From an uncultured Deferribacteraceae bacterium (GTDB taxonomy: Bacteria; Chrysiogenota; Deferribacteres; Deferribacterales; Mucispirillaceae), in assembly GCA_947041225.1 (NCBI GenBank), contig CAMRDM010000005.1:1-44044 (forward strand): a stretch of DNA of 44,044 bases. Direction: 5' to 3'. The notes under the pieces were generated by a model. It saw only the letters and a program-made list of their open reading frames with translations, was not told where the DNA came from and searched no databases. Shown here piece by piece: positions 18,516-27,630 of this stretch (position 1 is the stretch's first letter; each line of letters starts with the position of its first letter). The translations under genes and the position numbers were made by a program.

Positions 18516-18544
18516 ACTATAACTGAAATAGTAATATCTATCAA
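18516..18544 (-). promoter_or_regulatory. Candidate sigma-70 promoter of the orphan gene
   Basis: On the minus strand, TTGATA (18544-18539) and TATAGT (18521-18516) are separated by exactly 17 bp. Each hexamer matches consensus at five of six positions. Transcription would begin about 10 nt before the preferred ATG, giving a very short leader that just includes the ribosome site. Confidence 0.55.
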
Positions 18545-18688
18545 GTTTTAAATATTGCTACTTTTGAAGAATAATTATTACTGTAATCATGAGCATGCTT
18601 ATATATATATGAAAAACTTATTGAAAATTAATTTTGAGATAGTTTACAGTTGATAGTTGTAAACAATTAAGACGTTTATATAGTTACG

Positions 18689-18705
18689 ATAGTTTTCAAA
18701 ACTAT
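18689..18705. repeat. Perfect 17-bp palindrome
   Basis: ATAGTTTT, one central C, then AAAACTAT: two perfect 8-bp arms with a single-base centre. That is too tight for an RNA hairpin but suited to a dimeric DNA-binding protein. It sits about 190 bp upstream of the orphan gene start and downstream of the cpoB terminator candidate. Confidence 0.55.
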
Positions 18706-18745
18706 ACACGCCTATTTTCATTAATGGACAATTATATTTATAGAT

Positions 18746-18778
18746 AAAAATTATCCACACCGATTAAGATGTGGATAA
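18746..18778 (-). terminator. cpoB terminator overlapping two DnaA-box-like sites
   Basis: Read on the minus strand, TTATCCACA (18778-18770), a 10-base loop and TGTGGATAA (18759-18751) form a perfect 9-bp stem, followed at once by a run of five T. It lies about 42 bases past the cpoB stop, which fits an intrinsic terminator. Each arm is also an exact consensus DnaA box (TTATCCACA) in opposite orientation. Confidence 0.6.
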
Positions 18779-18819
18779 ATATATTTTCTATTGTTATTAA
18801 TATACAATTAAATTTAGTA

Positions 18820-19626
18820 CTATCTTCCCCAAGCACGTAATTTTTGTTTAGCAAGTTTAGCAGATGTTGATTTAGGGTATGAAGTGATAACTGTATTTAA
18901 AATTTCAACAGCTTCAGGTCTTTTTCCAGTAACATCTTTTATAAATGCTATTTTCAAATGAGCATCAGGCACTTTAGAAGATCTAGGGTAGTTAGCTACA
19001 ACCATTTCAAATGCGTTAAGTGCATCGTTCATATTGTTTAGTGAGTAATATGTTTCACCTATCCAATATTGAGCGTTACTAGCTAATGAATCACCTGGGT
19101 ATTTATCAATATACTCTTGAAACCTAGCTCTAGAGTCGGTATATTTTTTTGATTTAAGAAGTTCCATAGCAAATGAGTATGTAGAACTTTTTGTAGCAAC
19201 AGCATCATCTATTATAACGATATCAGGAGTACTACTCTTTTTGTTTAAATCAATAATCATTCCTTCGACATCAGTTTCTTCAATGATAATAGGAGTAGAT
19301 CTATCAGTTCCTTTTAATGCATTTTGGTTAACTCTCGATCTGCCAGAATTTTTACTAACACCAGTATTTTTTAGAAGTATTAATTCATTATTAACGTAAG
19401 CGATTTCTGCTCTAAGTTCAGCTATTGCATCAGTATTTGCAGCAATTTCAGCTTGAGTAGCCACAGTTATAGCATTGATTTCTTCTAATGCTATTTGGTT
19501 GTCAGTTATAGATTTTTGCATTACAACTAACTCTTCATTAATATTCGTTAAACTTCTTCGTACAGCTTCTTCAGTAGCACAACCTAGTGCTGTGAAAAGG
19601 GTGACGATCAATAATATTACCTTCAT
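18820..19626 (-). CDS. cpoB: Tol-Pal-associated CpoB/YbgF-like lipoprotein
   Basis: A 268-aa exported protein. The signal peptide ends in the lipobox LFTALGC (C16), so it is predicted to be a lipoprotein. Residues about 20-85 form a heptad-like coiled coil, a Ser/Thr-rich linker follows, and the C-terminal part (about 145-268) has three TPR-like repeats (YIDKYPGDS, VVANYPRSS, VITSYPKST). This is the CpoB layout: the family links Tol-Pal constriction to peptidoglycan synthesis at division. Unlike the usual arrangement, no tolB or pal lies beside it, and it follows cheV by 12 nt. The start is backed by AGAGG seven bases upstream. Confidence 0.82.
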   Translation of the reverse strand: MKVILLIVTLFTALGCATEEAVRRSLTNINEELVVMQKSITDNQIALEEINAITVATQAEIAANTDAIAELRAEIAYVNNELILLKNTGVSKNSGRSRVNQNALKGTDRSTPIIIEETDVEGMIIDLNKKSSTPDIVIIDDAVATKSSTYSFAMELLKSKKYTDSRARFQEYIDKYPGDSLASNAQYWIGETYYSLNNMNDALNAFEMVVANYPRSSKVPDAHLKIAFIKDVTGKRPEAVEILNTVITSYPKSTSAKLAKQKLRAWGR

Positions 19627-19638
19627 AGAAGAACCTCT

Positions 19639-20541
19639 TTATTCGTTATTCAGAGTCAGCTCATCAACTTTTCTTATTAGTTGATCAAGTTCAGGTTTAC
19701 CTAACACAAGGTTAGCGCCTATACTTATAAGCTTTCTCTCGTTTTCAACAGATGCCATTGATGAAAAGATGATAATCGGAATATGATTAAACTCTTTATT
19801 CTTTCTTATCGTTCTAACAACAAAATCTCCTGACGTACCAGGCATTTCAAGATCAGTTACAACGACATTTGGAATATTTTCAGAAAACTCACTTAATAGA
19901 GTGTTACCGTTTTCAAAAACTTTTACGATGTAGCCTGCTCTTTTAAAATTTGTTTCAAGAACTCTCCTAATAACCACTGAGTCTTCTGCAAGATATATTA
20001 TCTTATCCTGTCTTGCATCGTAAAGACTTAGATCTATATTTGCAACTTGTGATGTCATAGTGCTAGGACTAATTTCTGCAATTATTCTTTCAAAATCTAA
20101 TAATTGAATTAATTTCCCATCAATATTAACAACACCTAAGACACTGTCTATAAGCTTTAGATCGGTCATTGATGAATAATCTTTAATATCTTTCCACGTT
20201 ATTCTATGTATACGAACAACTTCGTCGACTAGAAACCCGTTAAACATTTTATTAAAATAAGTTACAATAACTTTTTTATTTTCGTTAGGTATAGTATTTT
20301 TTGCTTTAAGCCATTTTGATAAGTCAACAATAGGCACAACTTTTTTACGTATATTAGCTGTACCGATGATTGCCTCATCAAGATCAGGTAGATGTCTCAC
20401 AACTGGAAAGTTTATAACTTCTATCACTTTTGCAACATTAATACAGAAGTGATATTTAGTCTCTCCATCAGATATTATGAATTCGACTACTTCAAACTCG
20501 TTAGTTCCTGTTTCAAGTAGGATATTATGATCTAAAGCCAC
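19639..20541 (-). CDS. cheV: Chemotaxis coupling/receiver protein CheV
   Basis: A 300-aa protein with an N-terminal CheW domain (about 12-160) and a C-terminal receiver (about 180-298). Receiver residues are intact: E186/D187, phosphoacceptor D230 in VVVTDLEMPG, S260/S261 and K282. CheV couples chemoreceptors to CheA and is itself phosphorylated, aiding adaptation. The start codon is GTG (20541) with GGAG nine bases upstream. The gene is divergent from the TPR-flrBC operon across 148 bp. This is evidence for chemotaxis although cheA, cheY and receptors are not in the window. Confidence 0.93.
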   Translation of the reverse strand: MALDHNILLETGTNEFEVVEFIISDGETKYHFCINVAKVIEVINFPVVRHLPDLDEAIIGTANIRKKVVPIVDLSKWLKAKNTIPNENKKVIVTYFNKMFNGFLVDEVVRIHRITWKDIKDYSSMTDLKLIDSVLGVVNIDGKLIQLLDFERIIAEISPSTMTSQVANIDLSLYDARQDKIIYLAEDSVVIRRVLETNFKRAGYIVKVFENGNTLLSEFSENIPNVVVTDLEMPGTSGDFVVRTIRKNKEFNHIPIIIFSSMASVENERKLISIGANLVLGKPELDQLIRKVDELTLNNE

Positions 20542-20689
20542 TTAATCAATCTCCAGAGGATATTTTAATCCATTAACACCCAATAGTATTATATTTTTAA
20601 CATTATTGCAACAATATAATCTGAACTAATATCACTTATTGATAAGTTTATCTTGCAATTATCTGTATAATAAATAAAATAATTAGAAT

Positions 20690-23317
20690 ATGTTTAAAAT
20701 TATTTTTACACTTAAATTAATATTTATTGTCTCATTCACCTCTTACGCTCAAGAGTTACTACTGCGTTCAAACGATTTTTCTGTTGAGGCGTATATAAAG
20801 GTGAACTCATCGTTAGTTAAATCTATAGAGAAAGGAAGTAACACAGTTGTTATTATTTTCCATCAAAAGATTAAAGAGCCGTTTGTTCAAAGTTTAGATA
20901 ATAAGTTTATTGATTCTGTTGTTGCAAGAGATAACCAATTTACATTTTATATATCAAAGGATGCAGATTTCTCTGTTATAAATGATGCTGGTGGATTAAA
21001 GATTATTGCGACTAAGAAGTTAGGTGATGAAGATATATTAATGTCATACGGTGTAGGTAAACCGTTGCTAACTGAAAGTACATCTATAGTCGAGAATAGA
21101 GAGTTAGAGGATCAGATCGCAGATGCTGATATGTATGTAGCAGAAAAAAGATATGTACGAGCAGCTAATATTCTAAATGAAGTTTTGAAAAAATCTAAAA
21201 ACGAGTTCTATAGACAAGAGGCGTTATATAAGTTAGGTAAGGTATATATGCTTCTAGGTGAGAGCAATCAAGATTATTTTATAGATGCTTACGAAACATT
21301 TGATAATTTTATTAAACTTTATCCAGATAATGTAAGGGTTGCTGATGCTCTTTTTCAATCTGCTGATGCTAAAGAAAATATCGGACAGTTGTATGAAGCA
21401 ATTTTTACTTATGAGAAAGTATATAATTCACTTCCTGATGTTGAGTCACAGAAGATAGCTATGATCAAGATGGCAGAGTTATATGTAAGGTTATATCAGT
21501 TTGATAAAGCGATTGATGTATATAGCAATCATGCAGAGCAGTATATTGATAATAGAGAGTTTATATATTCAGAGCTTGGTAAACTTCATCATAGTATGGA
21601 TAACTTCGATTCAGCTTACGAAGCGTATATTAATTTAGATATAGAAGATTTCATTAATAACCCTAGTACGGGTAGTGAAGAGTTATATAGAATGGCACAC
21701 ACATTTGAGCAGAAGAAAAAATATGCTGATGCTTTAAATTTATATGAGCAGATATATACTAAATATCCAGAGAGTTCTCAAACAATTAACTCCATTAAGG
21801 CTACATCTAAAATATTGACTAACTTAAATAGAGAAGAGGAAGCAGATCAACTACTCCTTAAAATGGGAGAGTTATATCTCGATCAAGAGATCGGACAGAA
21901 AGCTTTACTTGAATACGCTAATAAATATTTCACATCTAAAGATCACGATTACTGGGATAACTTTTTTGAGCCTCTCTTAGCAGCAGGTGATACAAGTATG
22001 TTTAGTATGGATGTAAAATATCTTCTTCTTAAAGCGTTATACAATGAGAAGAGATATCCTGAGGCTTTAATTGCTGCAAATGAGTTTATAGATAATTATG
22101 ATTTCTCTCCAAATATCCAAGAAGTGCTTGATATTAGAGAAGAGATAATGATTATGGATTTAACAAAAACTTTTTTAGATAAAGATTATGAAAACCTTGA
22201 TGGAATGGTTAATAACTTCTTAGCGTTATATCCTGAGACAAAGTATCAAGATAGAGTTAATGAGATGGTTGATGAACTTTACTACAGAGATATAATTGCT
22301 CTATACACAGATAATAAGTTTGATGAAACAATAGCAGTTGTTGAAAGATTAATTCAAGAGGATAATATTAGTGAAGAGAAACTAGATAGATTACTTAAAC
22401 TGCTTGACGACTCATACTATAAAAAGTTGTCGATGAATATAGCGATGGAAAATTTTGATAGCAGTGTATCTTTAGCTAAAGAGTATAAGAATATTTTTCC
22501 AGATGGTAAATCATATGGTAAGGTTGAGACTCTGTTAGTTGATACGATACTTAAAGAGATAAATGATTCGTATAACGATGGTAAATATGAGTATGTTCTT
22601 GATCTATATAATGATAGCATTGCACTTGTTAAAAGCTTAAAAAATAAGGCTGTATTAAATGAGTTACTGCTTAATGTTGCAAGATCAGCATTTAATATTG
22701 GATCGGTAGATGTTGCAGAGAAGATGTATAATGAGCTTACTCCTATTGCTACAGAGAATTATGTGATGTTAGGATTATTATTAGATAAAGATCCGAACAA
22801 TTATAATATCAATTTATTGAACCATATCAACTTAGAGTATATTGTATCACGAATAGATCCTTCTCAGTTTGATAAGGCTGAAGAAATTTTAGACCTCTAT
22901 ACAACAGATATTAGTGAAGCTACAAGGCTCAAATATCAGTTATCTAAAAATATATTAAATGATGATAAGCGAGAGGCTATACTTCTTAATATATATGATG
23001 TGTTGAAAGCAAATACTCAGGCGAAATTTGAAGGTAGTAACGATATTCTTCTAGATGTTGGACTTATAAATTATAGACGAAACAATTTCACAGAAGCTGT
23101 TGAACCTCTAAACAGTTATGTTTTAGCACGAGAGGAGAATGATGAAAAGAAAGCTGAGGCGTTATATTATTTAGGTAAATCATTTATCAGTATGAATGAT
23201 AAAGATAGAGGATATAGATATTACAAAACGCTTGTAGATGAGATCCCTGACTCGATCTATGCAGGTATAGCAAAAGGTGAAATGGAAGAAGATAGTTGGA
23301 AAGATAAACTTAATTAA
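20690..23317 (+). CDS. Large secreted TPR-repeat protein
   Basis: An 875-aa protein with a signal peptide (hydrophobic to about residue 17, cleavage probably after SYA at 20). Beyond an N-terminal beta-like region (20-130) it consists of tetratricopeptide-type helical repeats: RAANILNEVLKKSK, YEAIFTYEKVYNSLP, ADALNLYEQIYTKYP, YPEALIAANEFIDNY and others to the C-terminus. TPR scaffolds bind protein partners, here most likely in the periplasm. It precedes the flagellar-type kinase/activator pair by about 90 nt and is probably in the same transcription unit. A -10-like TATAAT at 20666-20671 lies just upstream. The function is not known. Its N-terminal part vaguely resembles AMIN-like domains, a weak impression. 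Confidence 0.8.
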   Translation: MFKIIFTLKLIFIVSFTSYAQELLLRSNDFSVEAYIKVNSSLVKSIEKGSNTVVIIFHQKIKEPFVQSLDNKFIDSVVARDNQFTFYISKDADFSVINDAGGLKIIATKKLGDEDILMSYGVGKPLLTESTSIVENRELEDQIADADMYVAEKRYVRAANILNEVLKKSKNEFYRQEALYKLGKVYMLLGESNQDYFIDAYETFDNFIKLYPDNVRVADALFQSADAKENIGQLYEAIFTYEKVYNSLPDVESQKIAMIKMAELYVRLYQFDKAIDVYSNHAEQYIDNREFIYSELGKLHHSMDNFDSAYEAYINLDIEDFINNPSTGSEELYRMAHTFEQKKKYADALNLYEQIYTKYPESSQTINSIKATSKILTNLNREEEADQLLLKMGELYLDQEIGQKALLEYANKYFTSKDHDYWDNFFEPLLAAGDTSMFSMDVKYLLLKALYNEKRYPEALIAANEFIDNYDFSPNIQEVLDIREEIMIMDLTKTFLDKDYENLDGMVNNFLALYPETKYQDRVNEMVDELYYRDIIALYTDNKFDETIAVVERLIQEDNISEEKLDRLLKLLDDSYYKKLSMNIAMENFDSSVSLAKEYKNIFPDGKSYGKVETLLVDTILKEINDSYNDGKYEYVLDLYNDSIALVKSLKNKAVLNELLLNVARSAFNIGSVDVAEKMYNELTPIATENYVMLGLLLDKDPNNYNINLLNHINLEYIVSRIDPSQFDKAEEILDLYTTDISEATRLKYQLSKNILNDDKREAILLNIYDVLKANTQAKFEGSNDILLDVGLINYRRNNFTEAVEPLNSYVLAREENDEKKAEALYYLGKSFISMNDKDRGYRYYKTLVDEIPDSIYAGIAKGEMEEDSWKDKLN

Positions 23318-23408
23318 ATGATATGTTTTGATGTAGAATTTTAATATTAGGTTTTAGTTTTAATTGTGGTAATAATTTATATTTATAAGTAGTTGTAGGT
23401 GGGGATAA

Positions 23409-24500
23409 TTGAATAAGGCGACAGAGAAAGATTTATTAAAATCTATCGAAGAGAAAGATGAATTAATTAAAGCGTTGAAAGAACAAGATACAAAATTTCA
23501 AGAGCTTTATGCGTTATCTAATAAGAAGTATCAAGAGGTATATGAGCTTTTAGATTCTGTTATAAATAATATTGAAGGCGCTATAATTGCAACGACTATC
23601 AAGCAAGGTGTTTTTCTAAGAAACAAGGCTGCGAAAGAGTTGATAAATAAATACTCTGAAGAGAGAATTTTCAATATATTAAGAGAGTTCAGTTCAGAGG
23701 GTATATACGATTTTAAGATAGATGAGGCGTACTTTCATTTAAGTATAAGCCCTATAAAATCAGAGGATAATTTCGGTTACGTTTATATAATAGAGAACAT
23801 AACTAAGATGAAGATTTTAGAGCATGAAAAATCAAGAAATGAGAAGTTACAATTAATGGGTGAAATGGTTGCAAATATAACTCATGAAGTTCGTAATCCA
23901 CTGGGATCTATAGAACTTTTTGCATCACTACTAGCAAGAGATTTAGAGAGTGATCCTGAGAAGAAAAGATTAGTTTCATCTATAATTAAAGGTGTTAGAA
24001 ATATCAACTCACTTATATCGAACACGCTTTTATTCACAAAAGAAGTTACAGTAAGTAAGAGTGAATATATTTTATCAGATATAGTTGATGAGGTAGTTTT
24101 ATATCTTCAACATATAATAAAAGATCGATCGGTACGTTTTATAAATAAGTTAAACGATGATCATAAAATTTATTGTGATTCAGATATGTATAAGCAGGTT
24201 GTGATGAATGTTATATCTAACGCTTGTGATGCAGTTTCAAAGAACGGTATGATAACGGCTAGTTCGGAGATAAAAGATAGTAAGTTATATTTTTCAATAG
24301 TTGATAACGGCAGTGGTATATCGGAAGATATGTTACCACGATTATTTATGCCGTTTCAAACAACAAAAGCAAAAGGTACAGGGTTAGGGTTGTCGATTGC
24401 TTATAAGATTATAAAGGCACATGATGGCGATATATTAGTTACTTCAAAAGGTAGTGGCGGTTCAACTAAGTTCACTATAGTAACTCCAAGCAAGTCATAA
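23409..24500 (+). CDS. flrB: Sensor histidine kinase, FlrB/FleS type
   Basis: A 363-aa cytoplasmic kinase without membrane helices. It has an N-terminal coiled coil (1-50), a PAS-like domain (about 48-135), a HisKA helix pair with H159 in ITHEVRNPL, and an ATPase domain with N box NVISNACDAV (267-276), G1 DNGSG (299-303) and G2 GTGLGLS (323-329). The soluble PAS-HisKA layout beside a sigma-54 activator is that of FlrB/FleS/AtoS-like kinases controlling middle or late flagellar genes. The start is TTG (23409) with GGTGGGG just upstream; no ATG lies before residue 134. The gene symbol is by role and context. Confidence 0.82.
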   Translation: MNKATEKDLLKSIEEKDELIKALKEQDTKFQELYALSNKKYQEVYELLDSVINNIEGAIIATTIKQGVFLRNKAAKELINKYSEERIFNILREFSSEGIYDFKIDEAYFHLSISPIKSEDNFGYVYIIENITKMKILEHEKSRNEKLQLMGEMVANITHEVRNPLGSIELFASLLARDLESDPEKKRLVSSIIKGVRNINSLISNTLLFTKEVTVSKSEYILSDIVDEVVLYLQHIIKDRSVRFINKLNDDHKIYCDSDMYKQVVMNVISNACDAVSKNGMITASSEIKDSKLYFSIVDNGSGISEDMLPRLFMPFQTTKAKGTGLGLSIAYKIIKAHDGDILVTSKGSGGSTKFTIVTPSKS

Positions 24501-24536
24501 TTTCCGATTTTTAATATAATTTCAGAGGATTAATTA

Positions 24537-25970
24537 ATGGATAAAGAGAAGAGAATATTAGTTGTTGATGATGATGATAATATGCGTGAAGCTATCTGTG
24601 AAACTATCAAGCGTATGGGTATAACAGTTGACACAGCTGTTAACGGTATGGATGGTTTTGAGAAAGCAACGAACAGATTATATGATCTGATAATTTCTGA
24701 TATGCGTATGCCGAATATCGATGGGCTTGCTATGTTTGAGATGCTTAAAGGATCGGGTATAAAAACTCCGGTATGTTTTGTAACAGGGTATGGAACAGTA
24801 ACAGGTGCAGTTGATGCTTTAAAACTAGGTGCGTATGATTATATATTAAAACCGTTTCCACCTGATGTTATAGAGGAGTTGATACGAAGAACATTTGAAC
24901 TTTCAGCACTTTCTGTATTTCCACTTGGTAAAGATGTTAATGAAGAGGGTGGTGTTGGATTAGTCTATAAGAGTGCGTATATGGCACATCTATTTGCACT
25001 TGCTAAAGATGTTGCAAAATCTGAGTCTACAGTTTTAATAACAGGAGAGTCAGGAACTGGTAAAGAGGTTTTAGCTAGATATATACATGATAACTCTAAC
25101 CATTCATCGGGACAGTTTGTAGCAGTCAATTGTGCAGCTATTCCAGATAATCTTTTAGAGAGTGAACTTTTCGGATTTGAGAAAGGAGCGTTCACAGGTG
25201 CTGATAAACCTAAAGCTGGAAAGTTTGAATTAGCAAATAATGGGACGTTGTTATTAGATGAGATAGGAGAGATACCTATTAATCTTCAAGCGAAATTATT
25301 AAGGGTTCTGCAAGAGAGAGAGGTTGAAAGATTAGGTGGTGTTAAGCCAGTTAAACTTACAGCAAGGATACTTGCAACGACTAATAGAAGTCTAAAGGTT
25401 ATGGTAGATGAGGGTACTTTTAGAGAGGATTTATTTTATAGATTAAATGTAATATCTATGGAGCTTCCGTCGCTTAGACAGAGGGTTGAAGATATAGCTG
25501 ATCTTGCTAGATTTTTTGTAAAAAAATATGCAACAATAAATAATAAAGCTGAGAAACAGTTATCAGAGGGAGTTTTAAAAACTCTTAAAGGTTATGATTT
25601 TCCTGGAAATGTACGAGAGTTAGAACATACAATAGAGAGAGCGGTTGTATTATCGAAAGGTGAAAATATTGAAGCATCAGATCTTTTCTTACACGGTATA
25701 ACTGTTGAGTCGTTCAACATGGATAAACTATCTTTTAATAAAACTGGTAGTACAACTAAGGTTAGAAGTAGCGATGATGTTGCAGTTTTAAATGATGATA
25801 CAGTAGGTAAGACTATTGCAGATGTTGAAAGAGAGTTAATACTTAAAACTTTAAAAGATAATGATAATAATAAAACTAGAGCAGCAGAGGTTTTAGGTAT
25901 AACTGTTAGAACGCTTAGAAACAAATTAAATGAGTATAAAGAGCAAGGAATAATAATTGATGAGAAGTAA
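24537..25970 (+). CDS. flrC: Sigma-54-dependent response regulator, FlrC/FleR type
   Basis: A 477-aa NtrC-family activator. The receiver has phosphoacceptor D55, T83 and K105. The AAA+ domain has Walker A GESGTGKE (170-177), the sigma-54 contact loop GAFTGA (217-222) and Walker B LLLDEIGE (238-245). A Fis-type helix-turn-helix at the C-terminus contains RAAEVLGITVRTLRNKL. It would be phosphorylated by the adjacent kinase and remodel sigma-54 polymerase. With cheV and the pse genes nearby, the flagellar FlrC role is more likely than nitrogen control. A sigma-54 consensus site before pseB (39489) is a candidate target. It starts 37 nt after the kinase gene. Confidence 0.88.
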   Translation: MDKEKRILVVDDDDNMREAICETIKRMGITVDTAVNGMDGFEKATNRLYDLIISDMRMPNIDGLAMFEMLKGSGIKTPVCFVTGYGTVTGAVDALKLGAYDYILKPFPPDVIEELIRRTFELSALSVFPLGKDVNEEGGVGLVYKSAYMAHLFALAKDVAKSESTVLITGESGTGKEVLARYIHDNSNHSSGQFVAVNCAAIPDNLLESELFGFEKGAFTGADKPKAGKFELANNGTLLLDEIGEIPINLQAKLLRVLQEREVERLGGVKPVKLTARILATTNRSLKVMVDEGTFREDLFYRLNVISMELPSLRQRVEDIADLARFFVKKYATINNKAEKQLSEGVLKTLKGYDFPGNVRELEHTIERAVVLSKGENIEASDLFLHGITVESFNMDKLSFNKTGSTTKVRSSDDVAVLNDDTVGKTIADVERELILKTLKDNDNNKTRAAEVLGITVRTLRNKLNEYKEQGIIIDEK

Positions 25971-25972
25971 AT

Positions 25973-27628
25973 ATGAAGGATAAAATCACAGAGGCGTTAA
26001 ACGTATTATTAGAAGAGTTATCTAAAGAGAATGAAGCTGTTAAGGTTGATGAGATTGATTACAGTATTATCATTCCAGATAATAAAGATCACGGAGATTA
26101 CTCTGTAAATATAGCGATGAAGTTGGCAAGATATTTAAGAAAATCTCCTAAAGATGTAGCTTCTGATATTGTATCTAGATTAGAAAAATTATTAACTACT
26201 GTTTCTAAGATAGAGGTTGCAGGTACGGGGTTTATAAATTTTTATATTGATAAAAGTTACTACGCTGAAGTTTTAAAAGATGTTGTAACGAACGATGATT
26301 TTTTTAAGATCGGTATAGGAGATAGTAAACGAGTATTGATAGAGTATGTTTCAGCAAATCCAACAGGTCCGTTGCATATAGGACATGGAAGAGGAGCTGC
26401 ATACGGAGACTCACTTGCACGCCTACTATCATATGTAGGGTATAATGTTGATACAGAGTACTATATAAATGATGCTGGAAATCAGATGAATAATTTAGGT
26501 TTATCTGTTTACGCAAGAATGAAACAGAAGGTTGATAAATCGTATCCTTTTCCAGAGAACGGATATCACGGTGATTACATAAACGATATAGCAGATCTGC
26601 TTGAAAAAGAGCGAGTAGATATTTTAGAGATAGATGAAAAAGAGGCGATTGAGATATCTACATCTAAGGCTATAGATATAATTTTAAGTGAGATAGAGGG
26701 ATCGTTACAAGATTTTAGAGTTGGTATAGGTAATTATTATTCAGAAAAAACTTTATATAATCGTGGACTGGTCGATAAAGTGTTAGACAAATTGGATAAG
26801 CTTGGCAACATATATGAGGAAGAGGGAGCGTTATGGTTTTCATCTTCTAAATATTGTGATGATAAAGATAGAGTATTAAAGAAATCATCAGGCGAGTATA
26901 CTTATCTATCACCAGATATTGCGTATCATGATGATAAGTATGATAGAGGTTACGATTTATTAATAGATATTTGGGGTGCAGATCACCACGGATATGTGAA
27001 CCGTATGCGTTCAGCTATTGAAGCGTTAGGATATAATAATAATGCTTTCAAAGTTCAGTTAATACAGATGGTATCACTTATTAAAGATGGAAGTCGAGTA
27101 AGTATGTCGACTAGATCGGGTGAGTTTATTCCGTTATCATATTTGATAGATGAAGTTGGAGTTGATGCTACAAGGTATTTTTATAATATGCGTAGTTTTG
27201 ATTCACAGTTTGATTTTGATTTAGATTTAGCAAAATCGAAGTCATCAGATAACCCTGTGTACTATGTTCAGTATGGACACGCAAGGGCGTACAGTTTGTT
27301 ATCGAACGCTGAAGAGAAAGGACATAAGTTCATTTTATGTAACGGTTTAGGTAGATTAACTCTTGACTCAGAGATACAGATCATTAAATTTATTATGAAG
27401 TTTAAGGATATATTAAGACAGTCAGCAGAGAACTACGAACCGCATAGAATAGCTTATTATCTTCAAGAGCTTGCATCATTGTTTCATAGTTACTACTATG
27501 CGAATAGAGTTATAGTAGATGATGATAAAGAACTAACTGATGCAAGATTAACTTTAGCAGTGGCAGTTGCTAAGAGTATAAAGATAGGTTTAGAAATACT
27601 AGGTGTTAACTCACCAGAAAGGATGTGA
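25973..27628 (+). CDS. argS: Arginyl-tRNA synthetase
   Basis: A 551-aa class I synthetase. It has an N-terminal Arg-S add-on domain (1-110), HIGH at 135-138 inside SANPTGPLHIGHGRG, the IWGADHHGY motif, the KMSKS-equivalent loop VSMSTRSG, and a DALR anticodon-binding domain beginning after VDATRYFY. ArgS commonly lacks a canonical KMSKS, as here. It begins two bases after the flrC stop and ends with a TGA just before the next gene, so it is embedded in this operon. Confidence 0.96.
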   Translation: MKDKITEALNVLLEELSKENEAVKVDEIDYSIIIPDNKDHGDYSVNIAMKLARYLRKSPKDVASDIVSRLEKLLTTVSKIEVAGTGFINFYIDKSYYAEVLKDVVTNDDFFKIGIGDSKRVLIEYVSANPTGPLHIGHGRGAAYGDSLARLLSYVGYNVDTEYYINDAGNQMNNLGLSVYARMKQKVDKSYPFPENGYHGDYINDIADLLEKERVDILEIDEKEAIEISTSKAIDIILSEIEGSLQDFRVGIGNYYSEKTLYNRGLVDKVLDKLDKLGNIYEEEGALWFSSSKYCDDKDRVLKKSSGEYTYLSPDIAYHDDKYDRGYDLLIDIWGADHHGYVNRMRSAIEALGYNNNAFKVQLIQMVSLIKDGSRVSMSTRSGEFIPLSYLIDEVGVDATRYFYNMRSFDSQFDFDLDLAKSKSSDNPVYYVQYGHARAYSLLSNAEEKGHKFILCNGLGRLTLDSEIQIIKFIMKFKDILRQSAENYEPHRIAYYLQELASLFHSYYYANRVIVDDDKELTDARLTLAVAVAKSIKIGLEILGVNSPERM

Positions 27629-27630
27629 AA

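Larger units (their letters stand above)
18499..18819. other. 321-bp intergenic region rich in inverted repeats
   Basis: Holds the orphan-gene promoter and three separate inverted repeats: GTTTACA/TGTAAAC (18642-18648 with 18658-18664), ATAGTTTT-C-AAAACTAT (18689-18705), and the DnaA-box-like pair at 18751-18778. The last is also a plausible terminator for cpoB. No open frame is visible. Confidence 0.6.

Noticed and set aside
18751..18778. Replication origin at the DnaA-box pair
   Set aside because: Only two boxes, no dnaA/dnaN or AT-rich unwinding cluster beside them, and the pair doubles as a terminator hairpin.
24982..24998. Second sigma-54-like site (TGGCAC near TTTGCA)
   Set aside because: The GG to GC distance is 11, not 10, and it lies inside the flrC coding sequence.
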